Part shown: positions 1 through 10,747 of the stretch, one piece after another
Layout: each line of letters begins with the position of its first letter
Numbering within the stretch: the stretch's first letter is position 1
Origin: Triglochin maritima
Taxonomy: Eukaryota > Streptophyta > Magnoliopsida > Alismatales > Juncaginaceae
DNA: 64,000 nucleotides
Assembly: GCA_963682175.1 (NCBI GenBank)
Contig: OY821770.1
Span: 19,498,501 to 19,562,500, forward strand
Direction: 5' to 3'
The notes under the pieces: model-generated
Databases searched by the model: none
What the model saw: only the letters and a program-made list of their open reading frames with translations
What the model was told of the DNA's origin: nothing
Program-made: the position numbers and the translations under genes

Positions 1-699
1 CTCATGATATTAAGAATATTTAACAAAGTAGAAATGTGTCACCTTTGTATTCTATATTCATTTCATGATTTCTTAAGCTAATTATAAATATGTGACTATA
101 CATAAGTCACATTGTGCACATTAAAATTTTGCTTTATCAAGGGGCCACTAATATTATCACTCAAGTCAAGAGAGACAATGATAATTTTTTGACGAACTAT
201 CTTTTCCAGCACAAGTTATGTTTAACCAATTATTGCCTTTATCACTATGCTTAATGATAAGTTTTAACAATAATCAAATTAAATACTTCTTATGTGAAAA
301 GACATAAGTCTCATATCTTAGGATTCAAGACACAGTGAAACATTAATGTCACATAACATAATTCCATAATGTTTCACTTGCTAGGTCTATTCAACATATA
401 AAAGTAATGTTCTTCTTCTTTTATATACTCGTGTCATTAAATATTTGTAGAGCTACAATACTCTTTAACCAACACGACAATCTTATCTCGGTAATTAATG
501 TTCCTTGTCAATTACCATGATTGTGAATAACTTTCGATTTATGTAACATTATCTTTTATTGCTCTACGATTAATGATCAAGAGCATCTTTCTTAACACTT
601 TTAAAAAAACGAATACATTAATCAAGAAACAAAATGTTTGCACATTTAATTCATAATAATTGACATATAAAAAAATACTTTTAGAATACATTCCCTTCA
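1..699 (-). repeat. Copia-A LTR, cut by the window edge
   Basis: This stretch matches, with many substitutions, the outer part of the LTR family seen more completely at 11879-13929, 41475-43575 and 59704-61647. It ends with the same terminal CATTCCCTTCA. On the minus strand that is the LTR start, TGAAGGGAATG. Only this end lies in the window, so I cannot tell a solo LTR from part of a longer element. It looks more diverged than the copies near 43, 45 and 61 kb, suggesting an older insertion. Confidence 0.75.
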
Positions 700-1165
700 A
701 AGAGAAACCACCATTTGTAATTATTCTTTGTTAATCAAGTGTGATTTTCTTTTTCTATGTGTTCTTGTCTTTTAGTTGATCCAATTTGTATTCCATTATT
801 TTGGTTATATTTAGATTTCTTTACTTGTTCATATGTTATTTTTATTTTGTTGTTTTCTTTATTATGATAATGATTAATGAGTAGTCCGTCCTATTAGGGG
901 TGGAGGATGACGTGAAGTGTGGATATAGTTAGATTAGTGTGTGTGTGTTTAATCTTAACCTTTGAGCTTCATATGATTTCCATAGCCATTTTGTTGGGTT
1001 CACACTCTTGTCTTTGATGTGTTAGTGATCTTAATGGATGCTTAGCACATACTTTGGTTAGTGAGACTACTTAATAGGCAATGATAAGATTAAAGTAGAT
1101 AAAGAAATAAGATTGACATGTAAGCATGTGATTATCTTTGGCCTTCTCTTGAGTATTATTTTGTA
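700..1165. other. No gene recognised
   Basis: AT-rich DNA between the Copia-A LTR and the next insertion. It has no convincing reading frame or repeat. Its sequence resumes at 4150, beyond the insertion at 1171-4144. Confidence 0.5.
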
Positions 1166-1170
1166 TGTTT

Positions 1171-1824
1171 TGTTAGATGCAGGAGAAAGACGGGGAGCAC
1201 CAGACCGAGTCACCCTAGAAACCCACCTTCCACCAGGTGCACTTGGACCGTCACCAGCGGTCCCAAACCACCAATTGGTGTTTCAGAAGCTACGCTTGGT
1301 GCACAGTTTTGGCTCGCCTTGTTCTCCATGCTGAGGGTCTTCTATTGTCATCACTAGAACCATACTTTGATTTACACAATTGGTGGGCACGAATGAAAGA
1401 AGAAAAATAACTACTTAACACTCAAAAGCAAAATGGGATTTGCATCAAACACATATTTTCTTTCTTCTTTCTCACTTACATTTTTCTTTCTTTTTCTCTT
1501 TTTCACTCATGTCTCTTATGCTACAAATGGAGAGCTCTTGTGCTTATATAGGCACTTAAAATGACTCTTCAACTTAGCCTAAAACATAAACATAACATAA
1601 ACTACGTAAAGATGACCATTTAAGATCATTACAACCTCTACTGAAATTGCACCATAAAATAAGGACGAAAATCATGGATAAATGGAGAGACTCTTTGTCT
1701 CTTCTTTTCCTTCAACATTTTATCTTACAACTTGTTGAGTCATCAACTCCTAGATGACTCACCCTTCATAGATGATGTGGCTAGTGACTAGGATGCCACC
1801 TAGGATTAAGTTCAATTCTCAATA
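1171..1824 (-). repeat. 3' LTR of TR-GAG copy 1
   Basis: It is nearly identical along its length to 3490-4144. It ends at CTCAATA (1824), followed by a purine-rich stretch on the minus strand (AAGGAGGAG, the polypurine tract). The boundary is fixed by the TGTTT duplication. Confidence 0.9.
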
Positions 1825-1915
1825 CTCCTCCTTGAACTTAATCCTCTTCCATCCACCATCCCAAGTAGGTTGCGCATCCTTTCCTGCAACCTTATTAGCA
1901 ACCCTTTTGTTTGAT

Positions 1916-3467
1916 CTAAAAGACACACCATGTGAACCTCACTTGTTCATAAGCCACACAAAGAGGGATTGTCTCCATGCATGCCACCGGTGCGAACACT
2001 TCTTCATAATCTATGTCGGTCCTTTGCTTGTAGCTTTTTTGCCACCAATCGTGCCTTGCATCGCTCGACCCCTCCTTGGGGTGTTGTCTTCTTCTTATAC
2101 ACCCACCTGACACTAATGTTTTTGTGACATTTTGGAAGCGAAGATAGCTCCCAAGTCTCATTCTTTTCTATCGACTGCATCTCCTCATTGATCGTGGCCC
2201 ACCTTCTTGCATTTGCCACCACCGCTTCTTCGAACGGGATGCTCTCACCTTGAGCAAAGAGGCAAACCATGTGTAGTTCACTTGTTCCCTCGTATAGATC
2301 ATGAAGACTCCTTGTCTTCCTCGGTCTTGTGTCTTCATCATCGTATGATACAACTTCGTGCTCGGTGGGATCTACCACCTCCACCTCTTGCTCCTCATTT
2401 TCATTGTTCTCTTCGTATTCCTCCTTATGCTCATCATCAACTTGAGCATGCATGACATGATTTTTCACCTCCTCGTGGTTAACAAACAAGGCCATTCCAT
2501 CACCGCGGGCATCTTCCTCCACGGCAATAAGGTTGGAACTCTCCTCCACCTTCTTCTTCGATCAACACTCACTAGCAAAGTGTCAATGCTTCCCACAGTT
2601 GAAGCACTCAACCTCATTCTTTGATCCACGATCACCACGGCCACAGTTGGAGCTCTCCTCCACCTTCTTTTGCGATCAACACTCTTTCATAAAATGGCCA
2701 TGCTTCCCACACTTGAAGCACTCGCCATCCTTCTTGTTTGAACGGCCTCCATAGTCACGACCGCTTCCACGATCTACGTTGCAAGGTTTATCCTCCTTAA
2801 GAGACATCTTCTCTTGCAATGCCTCCTCCAAGACATTTTGCCTCTTCTTCTTATTTCTTTGCTCGTGTGCCTCCAACGAGCTTGCTAGGTCGTCAATGGT
2901 CATCTTCTCGAGGTCATTTGATTCCTCGATAGCACACACAACATTTTTGAATTCTTCGGTGAGAGAACGCAACACCTTCTCCACCACTCTTCCTTCAGTC
3001 AACGCCTCCCCATTTCTTTTAAATTTGTTTTCCACCACGCGAACCCTCATCACGAAATCGGCAACACCTTCCGATTCCTTCATTTCCAACGCCTCGAACT
3101 CGCCTCGAAGCATTTGGAGGTGCACTTGCCTCACTCGATCATCACCCTTATAGCTCTTCTCAAGGGTGTCCCACGCCTCCTTCGACGTCTTGGCTTCAGA
3201 GATCTTCTCAAAGCTACTCTCATCCACTGTTTGGAAGAGAAAGAAGAGAGCACTCTTGTCTTTGGCTCTTCTCTCCTTTTGTGCTTTGATTTGTGCGACA
3301 GTTGCTACCCCCGTCACGGTCTCCTCCTCGAAGTTGCTCTCCACAAGATCCCAAGCATCATGCGCACTGAGTAGGGCACGCATTTGGATACTCCAATTGT
3401 CGTAGTTGCCATTCGAGAGGCGAGGCAACGATACATGACCAAACGAGGTCATTCCTGAGCTCCCCAT
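1916..3467 (-). pseudogene. Copia gag (UBN2-type) fused to an RT stub
   Basis: Gag would package the element RNA into virus-like particles. The minus-strand frame starts with MGSSGM at 3467. It continues through a gag_2/UBN2-type domain containing NYDNWSIQM and a basic region to a CCHC zinc knuckle (CFKCGKHGHFMKEC). The frame stops at TGA (2676-2678), where the sister copy has TGG (Trp), so this is a nonsense change. A second knuckle and an acidic linker follow in later segments. The stub then matches the start of Copia RT ([22 protein letters not shown]) and stops after WCVF at about 1916. No YVDD catalytic motif, integrase or protease is present. The gene is broken and no longer makes full-length Gag. 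Confidence 0.85.
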
Positions 3468-3472
3468 AGAAC

Positions 3473-3489
3473 GAGGCTCTGATACCAGA
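3473..3489 (-). other. Primer-binding site
   Basis: The minus strand reads TGGTATCAGAGC next to the LTR end, complementary to the 3' end of plant initiator tRNA-Met. This is the usual start site of minus-strand DNA synthesis and confirms the orientation. Confidence 0.85.
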
Positions 3490-4144
3490 TGTTAGATGCG
3501 GGAGAAAGACGGGGAGCACCAGACCGAGTCACCCTAGAAACCCACCTTCCACCAGGCGCACTTGGACAACCAACCAACGGTCTTAAACTGCCAATTGGCA
3601 GTTCAAAAGCCGCGCCTGGTGCACGGTTTTGGCTTGCGTTGTTCTCCATGCTGAGGGCCTTCTATTGCCATCACTAGAACCATACTTTGATTTACACAAT
3701 TGGTGGGCACAAATGAAAGAAGAAAAATAACTACTTAACACTCAAAAGCAAAACGGGATTTGCATCAAACACATCTTTTCTTTCTTCTTTCTCACTTACA
3801 TTATTCTTTCCTTTTCTCTTTTTCACTCATGTCTCTTATGCTACAAATGGAGAGCTCTTGTGCTTATATAGGCACTTACAATGACTCTTCAACTTAGCCT
3901 AAAACATAAACATAAGATAAACTACATAAAGATGACCATTCAAGATCATTACAACCTCTACTTAAATTGCACCATAAAATAAGGACGAAAATCATGGATA
4001 AATGGAAAGACTCTTTGTCTCTTCCTTTCCTTCAACCTTTTATCTTCCAACTTGTTGAGTCATCAACTCCTAGATGACTCACCCTCCATAGATGATGTGG
4101 CTAGTGACTAGGATGCCACCTAGGATTAAGTTCAATTCTCAATA
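3490..4144 (-). repeat. 5' LTR of TR-GAG copy 1
   Basis: It pairs with 1171-1824. On the minus strand it begins TATTGAG at 4144 and ends TAACA at 3490. A TATA-like TATATAGGC lies near 3863 in plus-strand view. Confidence 0.9.
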
Positions 4145-4149
4145 TGTTT

Positions 4150-4514
4150 ACACACGTGTCATACATCTACACTTCTGCACGTATTCTCCACCTCCTACGA
4201 GACTAGTCATATTAGGGTTTTTTTGTTAATTAGAGTCGCATAGTTAGTTTTGATACTCACTCGTGCACTCTTCATTTTCTTTTGCCACTCGAGTATTGTC
4301 GAAGACTCGCTCTCTCTCTTCGTGGATATGATCCGTACTTACCACTACTTCAACGCGACCCTACACTTGCGGCTTTAAGCTTTACAATCAAACAATAGAC
4401 GTCAAGCCCATATCACAAAATAATCGCCATATATGCTCATATCACGCTTTTAGGTAGACCTAGGTAGCATGACAACCACGTCACATTTCTTTTATTTCAT
4501 GTGTATAATAACAA
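4150..4514. other. No gene recognised
   Basis: Moderately AT-rich DNA with a CTCTCTCTCT run near 4310. It continues the pre-insertion sequence that ends at 1170. No coding match was seen. Confidence 0.4.
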
Positions 4515-4904
4515 TCCGTTGTTTGGTAGTTATTAACAATCTAAGTGAGTTGTTAGTTTGCTAAATCATTCGTCTAGAAGAAAATCGAGATATGAAGAAA
4601 CCCTAGATGGGTGGAGTTCTCAAGCATGCCCACATACACATATCGCAAGGGACACTCAAACCCTAACAAAACAAGGAAGGTGGCAGAACTCTAATTCTAA
4701 ATTTAGGCATTCTCTTATTGATGATTGATATTTATACACGATTAGATGGCTTTGGCTTATTGACCCTCATTCCATGGACCGGACTCAAACAAAAAATAAC
4801 TCCAACTACTGGCGACTCTAAATACAAAGTATAACATAAATAACTCGAATTACAAACAGTAATAAAATTAATTACTACACATGAACAACTAGGTAATACC
4901 CTCC
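4515..4904 (-). repeat. Probable 3' LTR of Copia-C
   Basis: It lies just downstream (minus sense) of the Copia-C RNase H end and of a purine tract, TGAGGGAGGG. On the minus strand it contains GTGTATAAATATC, a good TATA box, as expected of an LTR. Its outer boundary was not found, so the extent is approximate. Confidence 0.5.
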
Positions 4905-5234
4905 CTCAAACATGGTCACGGAACAAGGCCAAGTTTGGAACACAGGATGTGAAAAGGAGGCTTAGATAGGGACTTAATTTGTGAACAACTTTGCAAGCTA
5001 GTCTTCAGTCTTGACGAACTCAGTGAAAAGCAATCAAAGTGTCACCCGGTCCCGAACGTAGTTATAGTCAACCTCGATGTGCTTCATCATGGCAAGGAAC
5101 ACAAGATTTATAGACATTAAATAGCAGAGATATTATCAGAATAATGTCTAGGAGTAGAAGGTAAAGATATGGAAAGGTCCCTGAGTATATATGACAACTA
5201 GTAAGGTCAGCGGTGGTTCTGGCCATAGCCTGAT
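4905..5234 (-). pseudogene. Copia-C RNase H, C-terminal end
   Basis: The degraded minus-strand frames match the end of a Copia polyprotein: MARTTADLTS at about 5229, then KHIEVDY-like and VRERVTLDL-like text, then a FVKTEDQLADLF-like stretch before the polypurine tract. It joins directly to 19839. There the minus strand ends SSSETEYQ, which reads on into AMARTTADL, the usual SAEAEYRAMA region of Copia RNase H. The two halves were separated by the solo LTR inserted at 5235-19833. Many frameshifts show the element is long dead. Confidence 0.8.
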
Positions 5235-5920
5235 TGTTAGAACCGTAAACCTAAACCTTATTTAAAAGAGAGATTTGTTATGTTGAGTGGTTAATTAGGT
5301 TAGTGAATTGTTTGATGGTTATCTTTGGCTTGGAGGGAAGGATAAGATGAAGAGTAACGTGTAGGATAGTTGAGAGGTTGAGATGCTAGCTTATGATTGG
5401 AGGATAGGGAGGTGAGTTAAGTTGTGTGTATGTTAGATCCCTAACCTTGTTTTGCACTAATCCCGTGATTAGTGGCTTTTGCATGGGGAAAGGCTCATGC
5501 ACAGTGTTGTGCGTGGGGAAGGGGAGGACAATAGTGATGGGTGATGGGTTAGGGTGGCTGTGGTGATGGGCTTTAAGAGAAAAACGTTTCTCTCCATCTT
5601 TCCTTCCTTTCTCACTTTTCTTTCATTCTCTCACCCTTTCTTCTTCTCTTCCGGCGACCAGGAGACGTGGAGGTTGCTCCGACGTGAGGTGCGGAGGTCA
5701 GTGTGCGAGGAGGCGCGCGTGCGGTCGTGGATTGGAGGTGGCGCCGCGGTTTCTCCGACGGGCGTCGTTGATCACACATTTGAGGTATGCTGGCTTCTAG
5801 TTTGGTTTTGTTGCTTCCCCACGTTGGGGGATGTTGTTGAACGCTCGGGGGAGGTCGGAGACCTCCCCGGTGACGAGATATGCGTAAATCCTCGACTGGC
5901 GGGAGGTTGAAGACGACAAC

Positions 5921-6364
5921 CGGTCGACCGATGTAGTGTTTTACTCAATTTTAACCATCACCGGTTGAACGATGCCTTGCGGCGGTCGACCGGTTGTGTA
6001 TTTGTGCTGGTGAATCGGGGCTTCCTGTTGTGTTTCGGTCGACCGTCCCTTGTTTTGGGGTCGACCGGAACTTAAGTGTACTTGAGATTTATGCATGTTG
6101 TTCGACCGTTTTATGTATATCGTTCGACCGTTATATGACGTAGACTATTATGATGACCCTGGTCGATTTCTGTCGACTGAGACCCCTGAGTCGGTCGACC
6201 AAATAGTCTTTGGTGATTTTGACCTCATATTTGGTCGACCGGTTTTAGACTTCTGTTCGACCGTTTGGACTTAAGTGACGCGTAGAATAGTTCGACCGTT
6301 GTAGACTTTCGGTCGACCGAACCTTTTGGGGACGGTCGACCGTTTAGGCTTTTTCGGTCGACCG
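5921..6364. promoter_or_regulatory. CGGTCGACCG palindrome array, Gypsy-1 5' LTR
   Basis: Exact decamers CGGTCGACCG occur at 5921, 5983, 6036, 6310, 6333 and 6355. Several near copies or half-sites (TTCGACCGTT, GGTCGACCGG) lie between them. The intervening sequences differ in length and content, so this is not a simple tandem repeat. The partner array in the 3' LTR is at 15866-16348. Confidence 0.8.
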
Positions 6365-6654
6365 TTTGTGTGCAGAACTGAATTCCTGGTCTTGTGGTCG
6401 TGTCAACTCTGTCCACGGAAACCCGTGTCCTCACTTAGAGCGTGAGCCGGGAGGTGACGGCGGGTACGTGCTCGTACCGCCCAGGGACCGTCGTGTGGAA
6501 GAGTGTGCACACTTGGGTCGCGCCACCTCCGGATTGGACGTGGTGTGACATGTTGATGCCTTACTCTCTGATGAGTAGCAGACCTGAGGGATCGCAGATT
6601 CCAATGCGTGTGACACATGGCTCGTGGAGCATGATGACCCTGCAGACTACGGTC

Positions 6655-6850
6655 TGGACCCGTCCGATGTTGTGTCGGACGTATGTTGTATCGCCGATGT
6701 TGTGCCGCCGATGCCGCCGAGGTGGTTGCCGGCGATGATGATGCCGACGATGTTCCGGCTTGTGGTTGTGCCATCCGATGTTGTGCCAGAGGTATGTTGT
6801 ACCGCCGACGTTGTGCCGGTGATGCCGCTGATGTGGTGCCAGCGATGATC
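6655..6850 (+). repeat. GC-rich minisatellite in the Gypsy-1 LTR
   Basis: Imperfect short repeats built from CCGATGTTGTG and GTATGTTGTACCG. The same block occurs at about 16645-16830 in the other LTR. Confidence 0.7.
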
Positions 6851-7543
6851 CCCGATTGGGCACCTATCCTGGGATGTTGACCAACCGGGCTACGGCTCCC
6901 TCGAAGGTGGTGTAGACCACGTGGTTCTTTGCGTGGAAGTGCGGACGCTCCTCACCGATCCCTTTGGCTCGAGTAGTCGCATGTGGGGGGACGCGTTGCG
7001 TACTGTCCGTAAGACCGTATGTGCCTACGGTAGATTTCCGAGGGAGACCCGTTGTTTTTGTTGCTGGACTGATGTCCTTGTGAACCCCGTTGAGGGTCGT
7101 TGTTGTTGGACTGTGGTCCCGTTTACCCTGTTGAGGGACTTGATGCATTACAGATGTGACATGACATGCTTCTAGTATGATAGGTTCATTTACCGTACTA
7201 TTGGATGCATCTAGGTGAGCTTGGCATACGGGGTTTCCTAATGGGAAACTCAAGCATCGTTGTTTGATTCATGTTTCAAGACCATAGTAGGTTCTGCAGG
7301 GTGGTGACAGCGGGCGCACACATTTTGGGGTCAGGATCCTCATCGGACTCTTCGAGGTCGTCGTGATTGCATTACCTGTGTTTTCATTGTACTGTTGTAA
7401 TCACGTCTTTTGACAAACTCTGTTGTATTATTGGTGCACCGACTGTTGATTTACTTGAGTGACATTCCCGTTGATAAGTTTATTCTGATATTCTCTTGTT
7501 AAATTAAAATTTTAAATTTCCGCTGTTTCGGGATGTTACAACT

Positions 7544-7555
7544 TGGTATCAGAGC
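7544..7555 (+). other. Primer-binding site of Gypsy-1
   Basis: TGGTATCAGAGC begins 3 bases after the LTR end, complementary to initiator tRNA-Met. Confidence 0.9.
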
Positions 7556-7664
7556 GGTCGGTCCCTATGTGTGGCTCCAAAAGAAATCACACAGTGTAGT
7601 AGTGTAGGTTGCACTTTACATTTTGCATGTATTCATGACTGATTTTGACTGTTTCTTGTGCCAG

Positions 7665-8530
7665 ATGCCTCCGAGATGTGTGAGGAACGTTGCGAATGAG
7701 CGTGTTGCCAGTGATGCCACTGAGGGCGCTACCTGGGATAGGTTGAGCGAGTTCCTTGAACGTCAGGCAGCTAGGGCAGAGCAGACAGGGACAGGTGCGG
7801 AGCATGATTGCTTCATGAGGCAGCACCCGCCTAGTTTTGATGGCAGGAGTGACCCTGAGGCTGCAGAGGACTGGGTCCTTAAGATCCAGAGGATTTTCCA
7901 GGTGATCGGCTGTGTACCGGAGCGGATGGTGAGCCTGGCCACCTATGTGCTGGATGGAGAGGCAGCAAACTGGTGGAGGACCGCATCTGTTGTGGTGTTC
8001 GCTGACCGAGTTGACGTGGGCTGGGAGGAATTCCTTGTGGAGTTCAACCAGCAGTTCTTCCCGCAGCACGTCCGAGACAGGAAGAAGGAGGAGTTTTTGG
8101 CCCTCGAGTAGAAGGAGATGTCCTTGGCTAGTTACGTCAGCAGGTTTAACGCCTTGAGCGTTATTGTTCTGAGACCTACGTGACGCCGGAGCGGCATGCA
8201 CGAAAATTCATCAAGAAGATGAGGAAGCATCTCAGGTCGCGTGTGATTACCAGCATGCCGCAAACCCTGGTGGATGCGGTGAAGTATGCGATTCTCATCG
8301 ATCAGGACTACCAGGAGAATTACCAGGAGGCGCGGAAGCCGCCAGTGAGCACGGGAGGACGTGCAGTTGGACGTTCCACTGGGAACCCGGGCAAGAGGCC
8401 CCGGGTTGATGGAGGAGGATCACGCCAGTCTGGTGCGTGTGGTACGTGTGGGAGATTTCACCTAGGTCAGGAGTGCCCCCGACGTACAGGTGCATGTTTG
8501 GGATGCGGTTAGATGGGACATTTCATCCGA
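7665..8530 (+). pseudogene. Gypsy-1 gag
   Basis: Retrotransposon Gag (capsid and nucleocapsid). I chose the ATG at 7665 (MPPRCVRN) because it follows a splice acceptor and matches the Gypsy-2 start MPPRRKR. The Retrotran_gag core is clear (RQHPPSFDGR, DWVLKIQRIF, NWWRTA, FNQQFFPQHVRD). The frame is broken by TAG at 8109-8111, then by a frameshift before 8180. The nucleocapsid has one CX2CX3HX4C knuckle (CGTCGRFHLGQEC) and a second (CLGCG-stop-MGHFIRDC) that carries an in-frame TAG at 8510-8512. It is not translatable as one protein. Confidence 0.9.
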
Positions 8531-10747
8531 GATTGCCCGAGCAGGCAGGGCGAGACGAGTAGGAGGCCAGGACCACCGGTCTCAGGGAGGAGCAGAGGCA
8601 GCAGGTCCGTCGTCCCGCAGAGCCAGACAAGGAGAGCAGGTCGAGTCTTCACCGTCCGGGCTGAGGAGGCGAAGGACTCCAACACTTTTGTGGAAGGTAC
8701 CCTTGTCATTTCAGGTTTGGTTGCTCGTGTTTTATTTGATTGCGGCGCCACGACTCCTTCATTTCGTAGAAGTTTGCGAGCGAGTTGGATCGGACCCCTG
8801 AGCTACTGACTGATTTGTTGGAAGTCAGTACGCCCATGGGTGAGGTGGGCACTGTGGGGAGCTTTCGCCCCGGCACCACAGTTGTTTCGGGAGACCATGA
8901 TTTTCATGCAGATCTGGTCTTACTACCGATGGAGGACTTCGACGTCATATTGGGGATGGACTGGCTATCACAGTACGATGTGCGATTCTTTTGCCGTGAG
9001 ACGAAGATCTTTATTCCGAGGAAGGACGCGCCTGATGTGTTGATCAGAGGGACGAGGAGTAGAGGAGGTTGTCTGATTGTGTCTGCAGTTAAGGCACAAA
9101 GGTTGTTGTGTGAGGGTTGCAGGGCATTTGTGGCGACATTAGTTGTTCCTGATCCTGAGACGAGGAGGCTGGAGGATATAGAGGTCGTACAGGAGTTTCC
9201 AGATGTGTTTCCTGCAGAGATTCCTCGTTTACCGCCACACCGAGAGATCGAGTTCGGCATTGAGTTGACGGCTGACACGACACCCCAGTCGAAGGCACCG
9301 TATCGGATGGCACCTGCTGAGTTGACAGAGCTGAAGAAGCAGTTGCAGGAGTTGATGGACTCTGGATTTATCCGACCGAGTGTCTCGCCGTGGGGAGCGC
9401 TTGTGTTGTTCGTGAAGAAGAAGGATAGGTCGTTGCAGATGTGCATCGACTGCAGGATGCTGAATAAGGTTACTGTCAGGAACCGGTACCCTTTGCCCAA
9501 GATTGATGACCTGTTTGATCAGTTGCAGACAACGAGAGTGTTCTCGAAGATTGATCTGCATTCCGGTTATCACAAGTTGCGGATCAGAGAAGCAGATGTT
9601 CAGAAGACAGCCTTCAGGACACGATACGGGCACTACGAGTTCTTGGTGATGTCGTTTGGACTGACGAATGCACATGCAGCATTCATGGACCTGATGAATA
9701 GGACCTTTCAGCCGTACCTGGACAGATTTGTTGTCGTGTTTGTGGATGACAACTTGGTGTACTCGCCTGACAGGGAGCAGCACCGGGAGCACCTGAGGAT
9801 TATGCTTGGAATCTTGAGAGATCAAGAGTTGTATGCCAAGTAAACGAAGTGCGAGTTTTGGTTGGATCAGGTGGCATTTCTGGGGCATATTGTGTCAGCA
9901 GATGAGATTTCAGTGGATCTGGCGAAGGTTGAGGTTGTGACTCAGTGGAGAGCCCAACCGAGCATGACAGAGATCAGGAGCTTCGTGGGACTTGCTGGGT
10001 ATTACAGACGGTTCATTCAAGACTTCTCCAGACTTGCTTCGCCGCTGACAGCGTTGACGCAGAAGGGCGTCAAGTTCGTTTGGTCCCAGAAGTGCGAGGA
10101 CAGTTTTCAGGAGCTGAAGAGGCGACTGACGACAACGCCGATTCTGACGCTACCGAGTGGCAGTGGAGGCTATATGATTTACAGTGATGCATCAGGGGTT
10201 GGCTTGGGCTGTGTTCTGATGCAGCACGAGAAGGTAGTGGCGTACGCTTTGAGACAGCTGAAGGTACACGAGAAGAACTACCCTACTCATGATCTGGAGT
10301 TAGCAGGGGTGGTTCACGCGTTGAAGACCTGGCGACATTATCTTTATGGCGAGCAGTTCGAGGTCTTCACAGATCATCAAAGCTTGAAGTATTTGTTCTC
10401 ATAGAGGGAGCTGAATATGAGGCAGCGCTGATGGCTCGAGTTCATTAAGGATTACGACTTCACCATCTCCTATCATCCGGGAAAGGCGAATTCGGTTGCG
10501 GATGCACTGAGCATGAAGGTTGAGGTGTCAGTTGCGAGCTTGTGCGTGCAGGAGTGGAGGCTACTCGAGACGTTGTCAGAGTGGAGGTCGTTCACAGAGG
10601 GCTCTGAGAGAGCAGTGATTGCTGGGCTTCGGGTGGAGCTGCAGACCGTCTCGCGTGTGGTGCAGGCGCAGCGTGACGATGAGGAGTTAGCTGGTCAGCT
10701 ACAGTTGGCTGCCAGAGATGGATCAGACTTCAGTGTGGGGGTTGATG
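8531..10747 (+). pseudogene. Gypsy-1 protease, reverse transcriptase and RNase H
   Basis: The aspartic protease is seen at about 8640-8990 (LFDCGAT active-site motif, then [12 protein letters not shown]). A frameshift at about 8760-8785 splits it. RT spans about 9280-9840, including [15 protein letters not shown] and FVVVFVDDN. The catalytic box reads VDDN where the sister Gypsy-2 has VDDI. RT ends in TAA at 9841 after YAK. RNase H (9862-10404) has [21 protein letters not shown] and [11 protein letters not shown], then a TAG. The remaining linker runs to the CACTA insertion at 10748. Order and motifs place it in Ty3/gypsy, and the stops show it is dead. Confidence 0.92.

Larger units (their letters stand above)
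1171..4144 (-). mobile_element. Non-autonomous Copia element with gag only (TR-GAG-like), copy 1
   Basis: A 2.97-kb LTR element bounded by the exact 5-bp target duplication TGTTT (1166-1170 and 4145-4149). Its two LTRs (about 655 bp each) read TATTGAG...TAACA on the minus strand, so the termini are TA...CA rather than TG...CA. A primer-binding site complementary to initiator methionine tRNA adjoins the 5' LTR. The 1.66-kb interior holds gag joined to a short RT fragment. Protease, integrase, most of RT and RNase H are absent. A second copy at 20926-23852 has the same architecture, which points to one non-autonomous family needing proteins in trans rather than two chance deletions. Confidence 0.9.
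5431..7540 (+). repeat. 5' LTR of Gypsy-1
   Basis: It starts TGTTAGATCC and ends GGGATGTTACA immediately before the primer site. A C/T-rich leader (about 5580-5650) precedes a GC-rich stretch and a splice-donor-like TTTGAG/GTATGC at 5785. Next come the CGGTCGACCG array (5921-6364) and a GATGTTGTG minisatellite (6655-6850). Open frames within it overlap on both strands and are not genes. Confidence 0.92.
5785..7664 (+). promoter_or_regulatory. Putative leader intron ending at the gag ATG
   Basis: The sequence has a good 5' splice site (GAG/GTATGC at 5785) in the LTR. It also has a strong 3' splice site (GACTGTTTCTTGTGCCAG/ATG) ending at 7664, exactly before the gag start codon. Gypsy-2 shows the same layout (56301 to 54737, minus strand). 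Splicing would remove the palindrome array, the LTR end and the primer site, giving a short-leader mRNA for translation while unspliced RNA remains the genome. This is inferred from splice-site appearance only. Confidence 0.45.

Noticed and set aside
6225..6880. Several overlapping open frames on both strands inside the Gypsy-1 LTR
   Set aside because: They overlap in many frames, arise from the GC-rich repeat composition and match no protein. The same frames recur in the 3' LTR at the same places.
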